64,000 bases of DNA from Neovahlkampfia damariscottae. Taxonomy: Eukaryota; Heterolobosea; Selenaionea; Neovahlkampfiida; Neovahlkampfiidae. Below, one piece after another: positions 19,284 to 29,987 of this stretch. Position numbers and translations under genes: made by a program. The notes under the pieces were generated by a model. The model worked only from the letters and a program-made list of their open reading frames with translations. It was not told the DNA's origin and did not search any database. Within the stretch, counting starts at the first letter, position 1, and the number at the start of each line of letters is the position of its first letter. The stretch is from assembly GCA_016618085.1 (NCBI GenBank), contig JABLTG010000053.1, positions 40,408 through 104,407 of the forward strand, written 5' to 3'.

Positions 19284-20723
19284 ATGAAAGTCCTTCCAGT
19301 CTTTTTGTTGACATTTATTGTCGCAGTATGTCTTGCAAAAGTGAATTATGATGAAGAATTAGTTGTCCAACTTATTGATAGAGATAATTCAAAATCATTA
19401 TTACAACATATTCCACACTTTGTGAAATCAAAAATTAATCTTGTTCCTTACTATGAAGAAAAAGTGAATTCACCAGCTGAAAAAGAACTTTCAAGATTTT
19501 TTTTAATTGAAAATGAATTACATGATGATGAAAAAATTCAACTCAGAGACTCTTTATTGAAGTTAAATTACGTTACAGCTTGTTATATTAAACCAAAATT
19601 TGAAAATGCTGTTTATGAAGAACCAACTGCAAAAGATATCAAACCTTTGAGCACAGCTTCAGATACACCTTTATTTAAAGATAAACAAACATATTTGAAG
19701 AAAGCTCCAGGTGGTGTCCACGCAAAAGCTGCTCAAAAATATCCAGGAGGAGATGGTGAAGGTATCACAGTTTATGATGTTGAACAAGGTTTCAATTTTA
19801 AACATGAAGATTTAATCCAACATAATGGTTCAGTTCTAATTGGAAGAGCTATTCCTTCATCAAGACATCAGTAAGGTTCATTTCTTTTGACAAATTTATC
19901 TTATAGCGGTGCTGCTGTTTGTGGAATTATTTCAGGTTTCAAAAATTCATTTGGAGTTACTGGAATTGCTCATAAAGCAAAAATCAATGGATGTTCTTTC
20001 CATTATGAAAATTCAAGACATCCAAGAGTAGGACCTGCAATTGCAAAATGTTCAACATTTGCAAAGAAAGGAGATGTAATCTTATTAGAAATGCATGCTA
20101 TTGGTCCAAACAGAAAATATATTGCTATGGATTGGTGGCCAGATAATCATGCTGCTATTAAATTCGCTGTTCAAAGAGGTTTAGTTGTTGTTGGTGCTGG
20201 TGGAAATGGTGGTGAAAATTTGGATAATGAAATTTACAACAAACCATTGGTTGGTTTTCCAAGAGATTGGAAGAATCCATTTGATAGAGAAAATGGAGCT
20301 GATTCAGGTGGTATCTTTATTGGTGCTGGTGCTCCACCTCCAGGAACAAATGGAAGAAACCATGGAAATGACAGAAGTAGACTTGGATTCAGTAATTATG
20401 GAAAATCTGTTGATGCTCAAGGATGGGGTCGCGAAGTTGTTTCTATTGGATACGGAGATTTATTCAATAAAGGAGAAAACAGATTATACACATCAACTTT
20501 CTCAGGAACATCAAGTGCAAGTCCTGTTGTTGTTGGTACTATTGCTGCAATTCAAGGAATCTTGAAGAAAAAAAATAGAAATCTTTTGACTTCAAAACAA
20601 GTCAGAGATTTATTACGTAAAACAGGATCACCTCAAGTAGATGAAACTGGAAGACCAAAAAGTCAAAGAATTGGAAATAGACCTGATTTAAAACAAATGG
20701 TTAAAGAAATCTTAAAAGAATAA
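19284..20723 (+). CDS. Secreted subtilisin-like serine protease (S8)
   Basis: Two exons (19284-19870, 19907-20723) around a 36-nt intron encode 467 residues. A signal peptide (about residues 1-18) and a prodomain-like segment (about 20-115) precede the S8 domain. The catalytic Asp is in ITVYDVEQGF, the His is made by the splice in RHHGAAVCGI, the oxyanion Asn is probably in VGAGGNGGEN, and the Ser is in FSGTSSASPVVVG. It is probably a secreted or lysosomal digestive protease. The start ATG is part of CCAATG, and the signal peptide begins right there, so the start is firm. The stop overlaps AATAAA. Confidence 0.9.
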
Positions 20724-20746
20724 AATTAGTGTTGTTCCAAAAGAAT

Positions 20747-22000
20747 TTAGTAATTATTTTCATCTTCTCTAAGTCCCAATAAAACTTCTGCGTTGTATTG
20801 TTTCATTTGGTACTGCATTGATTTAGAAGTATCACCCAAACGATTGTAAATGTCAGAAAGAGATAAATAAATATTTCTGACAATTGTGTTCTTTTCACCA
20901 TGAATCTTCATCATTATTGCTAATCCTTTCATTCCATATTCGATTCCATTTTGAATGTCTAATTCTTTATGTTGTCTGTGGTGATAAATGATTTGTCCAT
21001 ACAATGAACCACTAAACTCTGGGAACACGATTTCGGATTCTTCAGCCAATTCAATGAGTTTTTGAATATATTTTTTTGGATTTCCTTTCATATTTTGTTC
21101 AATAATCATCAAACGGTTGACATAAGTGTCTTTTGAAACTTGTGAATTTTCAAACTCTTTTGATTTCTTATCCCAGAATGCAAAATTATTGAAATCTTTT
21201 TTTTGATAAGATATTAACTTGAGAACGTTTGAAACTTTTGCTAAATGATTTCTGTCTTCAATTCTTTCAGCAATGGAGTATGAAACTTTCAGTAATTGTT
21301 CAACTTTTTCAAAAAGTTTTGTTGGTTCTGGAAGTAATAATAAAATACTTCCAAGAGAAAAATATGCGGTCATTGGTATTAATAAAACAGATGTATCTGT
21401 CAAAGAATCAATCAATTCTTGTGGAACATATTTAACAGCTTGTTCATATATTTCAATCCCTTTCATTAAATTTTGAACTTTTTCATGAAATTTTCCAATA
21501 GAAATACATGCAGTACAACAAGGAATTGCATAAAATTCATATCCTTTTTTGAACTCTCCTACTACAAGTTCTAAAGCTTGCTGATAAAAAAGAAAACTTC
21601 TTTCTTCTTCATTTTCAGCTAATAATTTATCAGCTTTGGTAGATATTTCACTCCACCTTGACATTACATCTTGTTGAAATAATTGTTGGTGAGGTTGAGA
21701 AAATGAAGTAATTTCTATATATGTTCTATGAAGTTGTGGATAATTTTCTTCTTGGAAAACCAAAGAATCTGAATTATTCTTGAAACCTGATTTTTCAAGG
21801 AGAAAAATAACATCTTCTGTCAACAGGTTTGAAATTTTTTCAGATTTTTTGATGGTGTGGAATTTTTTTTCTTTTGGATTTTCAATGATGTTTTTTAACA
21901 CTTTGTTCAATAGAACAAATGGTGCTTTGTTGACTACATTTTCTACTTTTGATTTGAAAATATCTTTGTATGTTTGTTGTATGTTGTTGTTTTGATGCAT
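20747..22000 (-). CDS. PUB domain protein with TPR-like helical C-terminus
   Basis: This intronless gene gives 417 residues. Residues about 25-95 (LLNKVLKNIIENPKEKKFHTIKKS to LLEKSGFKNNSDSLVF) match the PUB/PUG fold, which in peptide N-glycanase and UBXD1 binds the C-terminal tail of p97/Cdc48. The rest (about 120-410) is a run of helix pairs of about 40 residues resembling TPRs. A role as a p97 adaptor in protein quality control is an inference from the PUB domain. The gene converges on the subtilisin gene 23 bp away and diverges from the GDSL gene over 151 bp. Confidence 0.65.
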   Translation of the reverse strand: MHQNNNIQQTYKDIFKSKVENVVNKAPFVLLNKVLKNIIENPKEKKFHTIKKSEKISNLLTEDVIFLLEKSGFKNNSDSLVFQEENYPQLHRTYIEITSFSQPHQQLFQQDVMSRWSEISTKADKLLAENEEERSFLFYQQALELVVGEFKKGYEFYAIPCCTACISIGKFHEKVQNLMKGIEIYEQAVKYVPQELIDSLTDTSVLLIPMTAYFSLGSILLLLPEPTKLFEKVEQLLKVSYSIAERIEDRNHLAKVSNVLKLISYQKKDFNNFAFWDKKSKEFENSQVSKDTYVNRLMIIEQNMKGNPKKYIQKLIELAEESEIVFPEFSGSLYGQIIYHHRQHKELDIQNGIEYGMKGLAIMMKIHGEKNTIVRNIYLSLSDIYNRLGDTSKSMQYQMKQYNAEVLLGLREDENNY

Positions 22001-22151
22001 CAGAAAATGGTTGATTTGGTTGGTTGAAAAATTTAACCTTCATTTTTGAAGTTGAAAAAAACTGATGCTGTATTTTAATTTTTCTGTGCGGTGAAATAAA
22101 TAAGAAAAACCCAAAACGGATGATTGGTCAAAAAAAAGTCCAATCAAAAAG

Positions 22152-23355
22152 ATGAAGTTTGTTTTTCTGTTGGTTTTTGTGATTGTAACATTAGTGTCAA
22201 CTGAAACTCTAAATTACACCCAACTTTTGAAAGATCCAAATTTCATAAGAATTGTTGCAGAAACAAAACAAAAAGAAAAAAGATTAGATTTTCATCTTTC
22301 TAAGTTGACCTTTCCTTGTAAAAAATTGAACACAAACCACCCTGAACCTGAAGATGCTTCGAAATTAAGATTTACCGACATAAAAGTTATGATGGCCATG
22401 GGAGACTCAATAACAGCAGGTTTTGCAATGGTATGTAGCAAATTTCCACTAAAACTATCTTTCAAAGGATGATAAAACAAATGTAGGGTTTTTGTATGAA
22501 TACAGAGGATTAAGTGGTATTATTGGGGGTGATGAAAACACTCTTTCAGTGTACAATTATTTCAACAAAGTTGGCAGTTCCATGAACGGAGGTTCAGTTG
22601 GAAAAGGATTTCCTTGGAACGCGGTAAGATGGCCATGGCATATCAGGTAAAAACCTGTTAAACTGATTTTTATTTTTGACCGTTTAAATGGTGCCCAATC
22701 AAATTCAAGATCAATTCATTTGTTAAGTCAACTTGATTACATCATCAGTGAAGCTAAAAAAGATGAAAAAATCAATTTTGAAAAAGATTGGAAACTAATT
22801 GACATTTTGATGGGAGCAAATGATTTAAATAATTGTAACGATCCAGAATCTATTCCAAATGCGTATGAAATAAGAATTAATAAAACAATAGCAGCCATCC
22901 ATGAAAAAATACCACGTGTATTCATAAACCTCTTGTTATTACCTGAACATGCGACTCTGGATACTTACAATGTTGGTAAAGAAAGTGTTTATTGTAGAAC
23001 TATTTGGAGGATCATTACATCGATCAAAGAGCAATGTATGTTCAAAAGTGATGAAAGTAGATTGAAATTACAAAGATTTACAAACGAATATAACAAAAAA
23101 ATTCAAACTATCAAAAAATATTGGAACTCAAAAAGACGTAAGGATTTTTTAATTTCAGTTCAACCATCGTTAAAAAAATTAAGAGTCCCTGACAGAACCT
23201 GGGCAACTAAATTTGATTGTTTCCATCCTTCTGTTAAAGCGAACAAAATGTTCTCCATTGGATTGTGGAACAGTATGCTATTACCCGACCATAAAAAACC
23301 AACAGTAGCAGTTGATCGTTTTTTATGTCCACATGAGGATACATTGCTACAATAA
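22152..23355 (+). CDS. Secreted GDSL lipase, phospholipase B1-like
   Basis: A signal peptide (residues 1-18) leads to block I MMAMGDSITAGF with the nucleophile Ser, then EYRGLSGIIGGDENTL, the phospholipase B signature. Block III is ILMGANDLNN. The C-terminal DCFHPS carries the catalytic Asp and His. The model uses exons 22152-22430, 22468-22646 and 22710-23355 (introns 37 and 63 nt). The second intron is unusually long, and its last third encodes NGAQSN in a frame that continues into exon 3, just what block II should look like. So exon 2's end is probably wrong, or a non-canonical border is used. A CCAAT lies 8 bp before the ATG. Likely an extracellular phospholipid or ester hydrolase. Confidence 0.78.
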
Positions 23356-23444
23356 AGATAAATAAAATAGGTTTTTGTTCATGATCCACTTTAAACAAAT
23401 ATCGTGAATTCCACCAATCATTTTATTTTCCGAACTCAAACGTC

Positions 23445-24035
23445 ATGTCATCAGTGCAATTGTCGTTAACAAAAATAAAAAAGAGTTTAAGTTTTAAAAA
23501 CATAGGGTAAACAAAATCAAAATGTAACAAATCAAGAGAAACATTGAGTCCAAGAGCCATTTCAACAGCATTAAGTCCAAGACAAATTTCAAGATCTGTC
23601 AGTGAAAAGTCACTTCCAGAAGTGAACTTTGAAACTTTAGACAGTAAACCGTCAACACCAACAGAATCAAACACTTTCTTTATTGAAGAAATTAACGTCA
23701 TTTGTGAAGATAAAAAAACCAAGTTAACATTTGGAAATAAAAAACTGCCAAGAATAACCTTACCAAAAAATAAAAAGTACGAAATTAAAATTGAAGTATA
23801 TGATACTCAAGGTCTTGATGGATTAACTATCGATGAAAATATCAAGACCATTACAACTGTCAATAAAACAAATTACGTCTTGAAGGAAGAATTTAAACCA
23901 ATGGAGAAAAAGGTGATTACAATACCTCCAAGATTGACTGTACATAAATTAGTAATGTCTCAAACTTTAGTTTCAATTAGATTCTGTGATTTAAAAAAAA
24001 ATGAACTTTTCGTTTTTCAATTTGAATATGAATAA
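23445..24035 (+). CDS. Hypothetical protein, Ser/Pro-rich N-terminus
   Basis: Two exons (23445-23490, 23539-24035) with a 48-nt intron give 180 residues. The first 60 are rich in Ser, Pro and Arg (SPRAIS and SPRQIS repeated), like a phosphorylated linker. The rest alternates hydrophobic and charged residues as in a beta-sandwich (about 70-178). No family was recognised. A CCAAT is 27 bp before the ATG. The frame through the splice depends on an acceptor ending CAAGAG. Confidence 0.5.
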
Positions 24036-24605
24036 ATAATTTCATTATTGAAAGCAATGAAAAGTTTTTAAATTTTCTACATTTCTCAACTTCTAAAAAT
24101 TTGAGTAGCATTATGATTGGTTAAAAAAAAAGTGAGTGTTGGGGTGTTAAACACAAGTTGATTTTTTGAAACAAATTACAAACATCTCACAGAACTTGTT
24201 ATCTGGATCACAAAACTGATGGATGTTTTATTCTTTTATAGACCAAGTTGAAAATTCAAAAAAAACTATGAAACATGATGTTGTCAATTGTGCTCTCACA
24301 AATAACTGAACAAACAAATTTTAAGTGCAAGATTAGATACTCCTTTATGATGAAAATATCTTTGTATTGGTTTGACACTTGTTTAAAGAAGAAATCAAAC
24401 TTATAAATTTGTTCAGTTAAGATTTTTTTTAACCTTTTTTAAAGTACAATCAACTCAATTCAAACTGGTTTATTTTCAAATATTTTTTAGGTTCAAAAAT
24501 TTTTTTCAATAAAAAAAAAATTGAAATTATTAGTAAAGTTATTTTTAGAACAATTTGAAATATTAAAAGCTAATCTCATTGGAGGATTCAGGTAAATTAA
24601 AACGA
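24036..24605. other. Gap without recognised gene
   Basis: This 570-bp stretch has no sustained coding frame on either strand. It holds an ATTGGT (CCAAT on the minus strand) near 24116 and A/T-rich tracts near the start of the GTPase gene. It may contain that gene's leader. Confidence 0.5.
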
Positions 24606-27600
24606 ATGACGGAACCAACACCAGAAGTGTCAACAACAGAAACACCAACTCAAATAGATGTAGCTCCAGAACAGATTCCAGAAGAAGCTCAAACAACTGA
24701 ACCACAAGCTGTAGATTCAACTGTCGCTACTCAACCTGAAGAAATTCAACCAGTAGAATCCCAAACCACAGAAACACAACCAAACTCAGAACCTGAAGTA
24801 GAACCATTAGAAACTGTGGATAACTCCACTGACAGCTCAAGTACAGGATCAAGTGATTTCGTGTTTATTGATTCACCAGATGGGTCGAGTGAATATGAAG
24901 AACTAAACAGAAAAACAAGATCCCTTTTAGTTTCAATATTTTGCGACCAAAATAGACTTATGGATTTGAATATTGCTCCATTAAGAGAAATGGAAAAATC
25001 AACAGTGAAAAAGATCATCAAAGGAAAGTATGACTTGAATTCAAAAAATACAGAAGAATTTCAAAGAGCTGTTGGAAACGTTTATGGTGTCATCACTAAA
25101 TTTTATGCTGAAAATACTTTATCATCTGCTGATCTTCAAAGTTTACACTATGAAATTATAGTGATTGGAGATACATCTGCCGGTAAAGATGCAACAATTG
25201 CTAACTTGGTTCAATTTGATATTGGATATTCAGATGTTAATATTACCACAAAGTTTCCAGAAAGAATCATTAAAATTAAAAGTAACAAGTCCACCACTTA
25301 CTTCAAATTCTACAGAGAAGGAAAATCGAAAGATGCAAAAACTTTTGATTCTTTGGCAGAACTCAATGCACATCGCACATCAACACATAAATCCTATCCT
25401 GAAGTTACATTTGAAACACATGTGATTGAAATTCACTCTGCAGAGAAGAATATGATACCAATTACCATATTAAATTTGCCAGGTTTTGTGAATGTCAACT
25501 ATCGTGAACAGGAAGGAGAAGCTGGAAAAATATTTCAAGGTTTGGAAACTGAAGTTCAAAGACTTTGTAGAAAAGGATTTGGTTCAATTTATCTTGTTAG
25601 AAAATGCAAAAATACTTTGGCAACAGAAAATTGGCCAGATTTCTTTTTCAAAAACCCAAATATTGACAAAAATTTGCTTAAAAAGTTAGATGTTGTGGTT
25701 GTTCATACTAGAAGTGAAAATCATGTTTTCTCTGTGAAAAACAATCAAATTAGCATTCCAAAACAAATTATCACATTCAATGGCTTATTAAATTCATGTC
25801 AATACCAAGAAATTTCAAGTATGTTTCAAGAATTTGGATGTAATCCAACCCATGTTTTTATTGAAAATTGGGATCATAAAGATGATGATTTTGCAGAAGC
25901 AAGAAAAAACTCAAAAGATTTCATCCAATTTTTGAATAAAAACGATGCAAGTTTCATGAATTCAATTGATCGTTTGAAGAATTATTTTGCTAATATCAGC
26001 ATTTCAAACAATTTACAAGCATTCAATGAATTTAGGAGTCACTTTGGTATTGACTCTTTAAGACAAGAGTTTTTGAGAAAGATTTCAAAACCAACACTCG
26101 TTCAAATTGAAGCAATTTGTCATGCATTGATTGCTGGTGGTAGTAAATTACAAGAATTACTTCATTCAACCTATTTTGAAATTCAAAAATTAGAAAAAAC
26201 TAAACTTGGAGGAAGAGTTGCCAAATTATGTTCCAAAATTGCTCATTCAATACCAATCATCGCTTTTGATACTGCTTATCGTTTTGAAATTGGTCAAGAA
26301 GAATTATCAATTCCAGAAACTTTAGTTTTTGAAACAGCAATTGAAGAATTTCTAAAATTATCACCTGACGTTGAAGATTCATTAAGAAATATCTGTGAGA
26401 ACGATGAAGAAATAATGAAGAAATGGAATGATGTTCTGAACAATGACATCAATGAAAATGGAAAACATTTCTTTGAATTCAAAAGTTCAAGTGATCGATT
26501 CAAGAAAAATTTATTTCAATTTGCGAAATATGTTCCATTCACTCAAATGTCAAAAGAACATTATGAAGCATCAGGAACCAATGAACAATATTCAAATAAA
26601 GGAAAGTCAAAAAAAGATGCTTTGAATCAACATATTCTTCGAGAATTAAAAAGAAAATTGAAACTATTTGCTCCATTTATCTCAAAATATTTGAAATATT
26701 TATGGCATTCAAGAGCTCAAATATTATTAAAATTGGTTGTTGAACAATTTGATTTCAAAGATTTAAGTGGAGATGTGATCAAACATTTTGAAGAAACATT
26801 AACTTATATCTATGATGAGCAATTTGAAAGAGTTTTATCACATGATATTGAAGAATATGCTTCAAAGAATTTCTTTTTAGTAGATCCAGAATGTTTATCA
26901 ATTGCTTATGAAATCATTAGTTCTGCTAAAACAGAAGAAGAAAAAAGTGTTTTACGTGATTTCTTTGAAAAAAATGTTGAAAATGATGATACAGGTGCTT
27001 TGAAAGTTCTTAAAGGCCTTGTTGGAGAAAGAAGTGTGAAATATGGAATTAAACAATTATTCAAAACCGACACAAAAAAAGAACCTGAACCATCCATTGA
27101 AGAAAGTTTCGAAGCTGCACAAAAATATATTGCTACATCATTTCAAGTTGCCATTAAAAGAGCAATTGAAAATATGTGGGAAACTGTTATTCTCAAGAAT
27201 TTTATGTTGTTTTACATTTACACAAGAGATTATGATTACGAAGCTGAATTTTTGTTGAAAATTGTGTTGATGAAAATACTTGGTGTTAAAACAGTTTTTC
27301 AATATTTATCAACTGATACAAAATTTGGATTACAAGATGTGTTGAAAAATAATGGAACAAAAATGAATATTGAACCAAAAGGAGTTTCTTCATTTTTGCC
27401 ACCTGAACCATTAGAATTTGAAAAAACAAAAAAGTCAGGTCTTCAAGGTTTAGTTCCTCATTATAAATTACTTGAAGGAATTGAGGCGTTATTTAATTCA
27501 TTTTTCATTCCTTTGTCATCGGATGTTCAAAATAAATTACTTGAAAAATTGGATGAAAAATCATATGGAACAAAACGAAAAATTGATTATTGCAAAAAAT

Positions 27601-27941
27601 TCACTGATTGTTTTAAAAAGTTATTTGATGTTGGTATTGCTTATGAAAAATTGGATGGTGTTGTAAATGAAAAAATGAAAGATTATTCAGGTTGGATGGA
27701 AAAATTTGAAAATGTTCAAAAAATTATTGAATCAGCAACAAAATCAAAAAAGGAAGCTTCTATCATTGAATCAGAGATTATCAATTACTCAAAAATTAAC
27801 AATGAAATGCAACAAGCTCTTGATTCAACTTTTGATTTTTCTCAATTCGAAAAAGAAGAAGAAAAAGAAGAAGAAAAAGAAGATTCAAGTGATAGTGATG
27901 ATGAAGGAACCTTGAATGAGGTCGAAATCTTTTCAGAATAA
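24606..27941 (+). CDS. Large dynamin-like GTPase with altered P-loop
   Basis: No intron is seen; from the first ATG the protein has 1111 residues. An acidic, Thr/Pro/Gln-rich N-terminus (about 1-100) is disordered. A dynamin-type GTPase follows: P-loop GDTSAGKDA (about 190) with Asp where Ser/Thr normally binds magnesium, TTKFPERI as switch I, LNLPGFVNV as switch II lacking the usual Asp of DxPG, and VVVHTRS in place of TKxD. The remaining 600 residues are helical, as in dynamin stalks, and an E/K/D tail ends the protein. The changes suggest weak or no GTP hydrolysis. Membrane remodelling is the family role. The stop overlaps AATAAA. Confidence 0.65.
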   Translation: MTEPTPEVSTTETPTQIDVAPEQIPEEAQTTEPQAVDSTVATQPEEIQPVESQTTETQPNSEPEVEPLETVDNSTDSSSTGSSDFVFIDSPDGSSEYEELNRKTRSLLVSIFCDQNRLMDLNIAPLREMEKSTVKKIIKGKYDLNSKNTEEFQRAVGNVYGVITKFYAENTLSSADLQSLHYEIIVIGDTSAGKDATIANLVQFDIGYSDVNITTKFPERIIKIKSNKSTTYFKFYREGKSKDAKTFDSLAELNAHRTSTHKSYPEVTFETHVIEIHSAEKNMIPITILNLPGFVNVNYREQEGEAGKIFQGLETEVQRLCRKGFGSIYLVRKCKNTLATENWPDFFFKNPNIDKNLLKKLDVVVVHTRSENHVFSVKNNQISIPKQIITFNGLLNSCQYQEISSMFQEFGCNPTHVFIENWDHKDDDFAEARKNSKDFIQFLNKNDASFMNSIDRLKNYFANISISNNLQAFNEFRSHFGIDSLRQEFLRKISKPTLVQIEAICHALIAGGSKLQELLHSTYFEIQKLEKTKLGGRVAKLCSKIAHSIPIIAFDTAYRFEIGQEELSIPETLVFETAIEEFLKLSPDVEDSLRNICENDEEIMKKWNDVLNNDINENGKHFFEFKSSSDRFKKNLFQFAKYVPFTQMSKEHYEASGTNEQYSNKGKSKKDALNQHILRELKRKLKLFAPFISKYLKYLWHSRAQILLKLVVEQFDFKDLSGDVIKHFEETLTYIYDEQFERVLSHDIEEYASKNFFLVDPECLSIAYEIISSAKTEEEKSVLRDFFEKNVENDDTGALKVLKGLVGERSVKYGIKQLFKTDTKKEPEPSIEESFEAAQKYIATSFQVAIKRAIENMWETVILKNFMLFYIYTRDYDYEAEFLLKIVLMKILGVKTVFQYLSTDTKFGLQDVLKNNGTKMNIEPKGVSSFLPPEPLEFEKTKKSGLQGLVPHYKLLEGIEALFNSFFIPLSSDVQNKLLEKLDEKSYGTKRKIDYCKKFTDCFKKLFDVGIAYEKLDGVVNEKMKDYSGWMEKFENVQKIIESATKSKKEASIIESEIINYSKINNEMQQALDSTFDFSQFEKEEEKEEEKEDSSDSDDEGTLNEVEIFSE

Positions 27942-28238
27942 AGTTCAAAAACAAAGGTTTTATTTATGTTTGCATAATTTTCAATCTGACCTTTTTTTGT
28001 TTCCAGAAATTCAACTCAACTCAGTGAGAAATTAAACTATCTGGAAAATGAACTTTGATTTGAGAAACCGTTGTGAGGATCCTTTGAATTTGGATATGCA
28101 ATTCTTTTTATTAGGAAATTCCATTTTAAAAATGGGAAAGAGAAAATCCCTTTTTGGGACTGTTCATCTCGGAAATGGCGACAAAACACCCCATAATTGT
28201 ACCTGCCAATAGTATTCAACAACTTCGTTTTAGAAAGC

Positions 28239-29873
28239 ATGAAAGGAATAGTTCTACTCATCCTATTTTACTGGGTGGCTGCGTCTACCTTTATTCCTGT
28301 AGTTCCACAACTCTATGCCAGATCCACTCAGAACATTTCAAGACTCAGTAGCATGTTTATTTTGACGGAATTAACTCCAAATGTAAGAGAATTACCTTTG
28401 AAAACTAAAACTTCAGCAATTTTATTTGATGTCTCAAACGATTGTGGTTAACCCACTTGTTGATCTCTATGTTGCGTCTGGACCCAAAGAAGATGTTCAG
28501 CACCATGAAACTACAGATTTATGTCAACATGTCAAACCATTTTTGAGAACATACTACAATACTACTTGGAAGAGTGGAAATTTTTGTGAAAGCGTTTTTT
28601 GTCAAGAGAATTCAACACACATTTCATTCAACACAACACTACAAAGAAATAGCTTTTTTTCGGTAAAAACTCAATTAGTTTTTCTAATGTTTCAGTACTG
28701 TCACTATTGTGAAGAAACTTTACCAGAGAAAAATTTCATCAATTTGGTTCAAAATGGTTCGTGCAAATTGTCCAATCAAGTTTTGTCAAAATACGAAAAG
28801 TGTGGAAAGTTCATGAAATTCAAGGATATGTTTCCGTACCCAAATGAATATCTAGACCTCTGCTATTCTCTTGGGACTAACACATTTTTCTCAAAAAATA
28901 ACTTTGAAAATATTGTTTTGCCACGTTTCGCTAAATATGGTTCATTTATTTATACATCTATTTTCAACATTTTAGTTTTGATACCAATTATATTCATCAC
29001 TGTAATACCTGAAATTGCTGATATTATTCATGTTGTGTTCATTAAAAAAAGCTACAAGAACTTAATTCGTTATGTATTCAGTATTCGTCATCAAATAATC
29101 GTTTTATCACTTTTATCATTACTCACACCATGTATTACATTGATTATTTTTGCTTCGCAATTGGATATTTTATTCTTTGATATTGCAGGAAAGATGTCAT
29201 TTTCATTGGTTTCGATTGCATTTTTTCAACTCATTATATTATGGGCTCATATATGTGCTCAATCAGAAACGTTAAAAACAAATTTATCAAAGAAATTAAT
29301 GTAAGTTTTCCCCTTTTTTTCACAATCATTTTTTGCAGTGCGATTTCTGTGTTGGCTTCAATGTTCCCAGTTTCTATCACAATAATAACAATCATACAAC
29401 TTGGAATAGTATTTATTTTGGGAAGTTTTTTCCCTGAACTTATCGTTTATATGTTATTATTATTGGCAGGAGCTTTCTTTTCGTATGTTGGTTTTTTGTA
29501 CGTTGTTATGATTGTGATCATCATTTTGTTGTGGGTATTTTCAATTCGAATGATGAAACAATTGTCAAAAGCATCACCTGGAGATGATGTTGTTTCAAAG
29601 GCATTGTATTTTTCAAAGTTAAAATTTACACGTTTGACCTTGATTTCAAGCTTTATTTTCTTTGCATCGATTGCATTTTTGACCGTTGGTTTAATGAATT
29701 TTATATTTCCCGGGGTTTTAGGATGGTATATTTATATAATTATTCCTGCATTTTGGGCTTTGACTCCCTCAATTACTGCTACCATACTATTGTTTGGATT
29801 GACAAACACCAATTCATTCAGAAAAACTTATTCATGTGCTTGTTGCAAAAAAAAGAAAAAAATTCAGGAATAA
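28239..29873 (+). CDS. Orphan seven-helix membrane protein with cysteine-rich ectodomain
   Basis: Exons 28239-28382, 28417-28662, 28696-29300 and 29339-29873 (introns 34, 33 and 38 nt) give 509 residues. A signal peptide is followed by about 210 residues with about ten Cys and several NxT/S sites, then about seven hydrophobic helices and a short CACCKKKKK cytosolic tail. The layout is that of a G-protein-coupled receptor with an extracellular binding domain, but no receptor family motif was recognised. The 33-nt intron (28663-28695) is stopless and in frame and could be read through. A CCAAT at 28205 is 34 bp before the ATG. Confidence 0.6.
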
Positions 29874-29987
29874 ACACTTTGATAAGTACTTGTTCTTCCT
29901 TTGGGGAAATTGAGTTTGTCCAATAACAATTTTAGAAGGTGTTGATGGAACCATCAAACGAATTCATTGGTCAAATACAAAAGTGAA

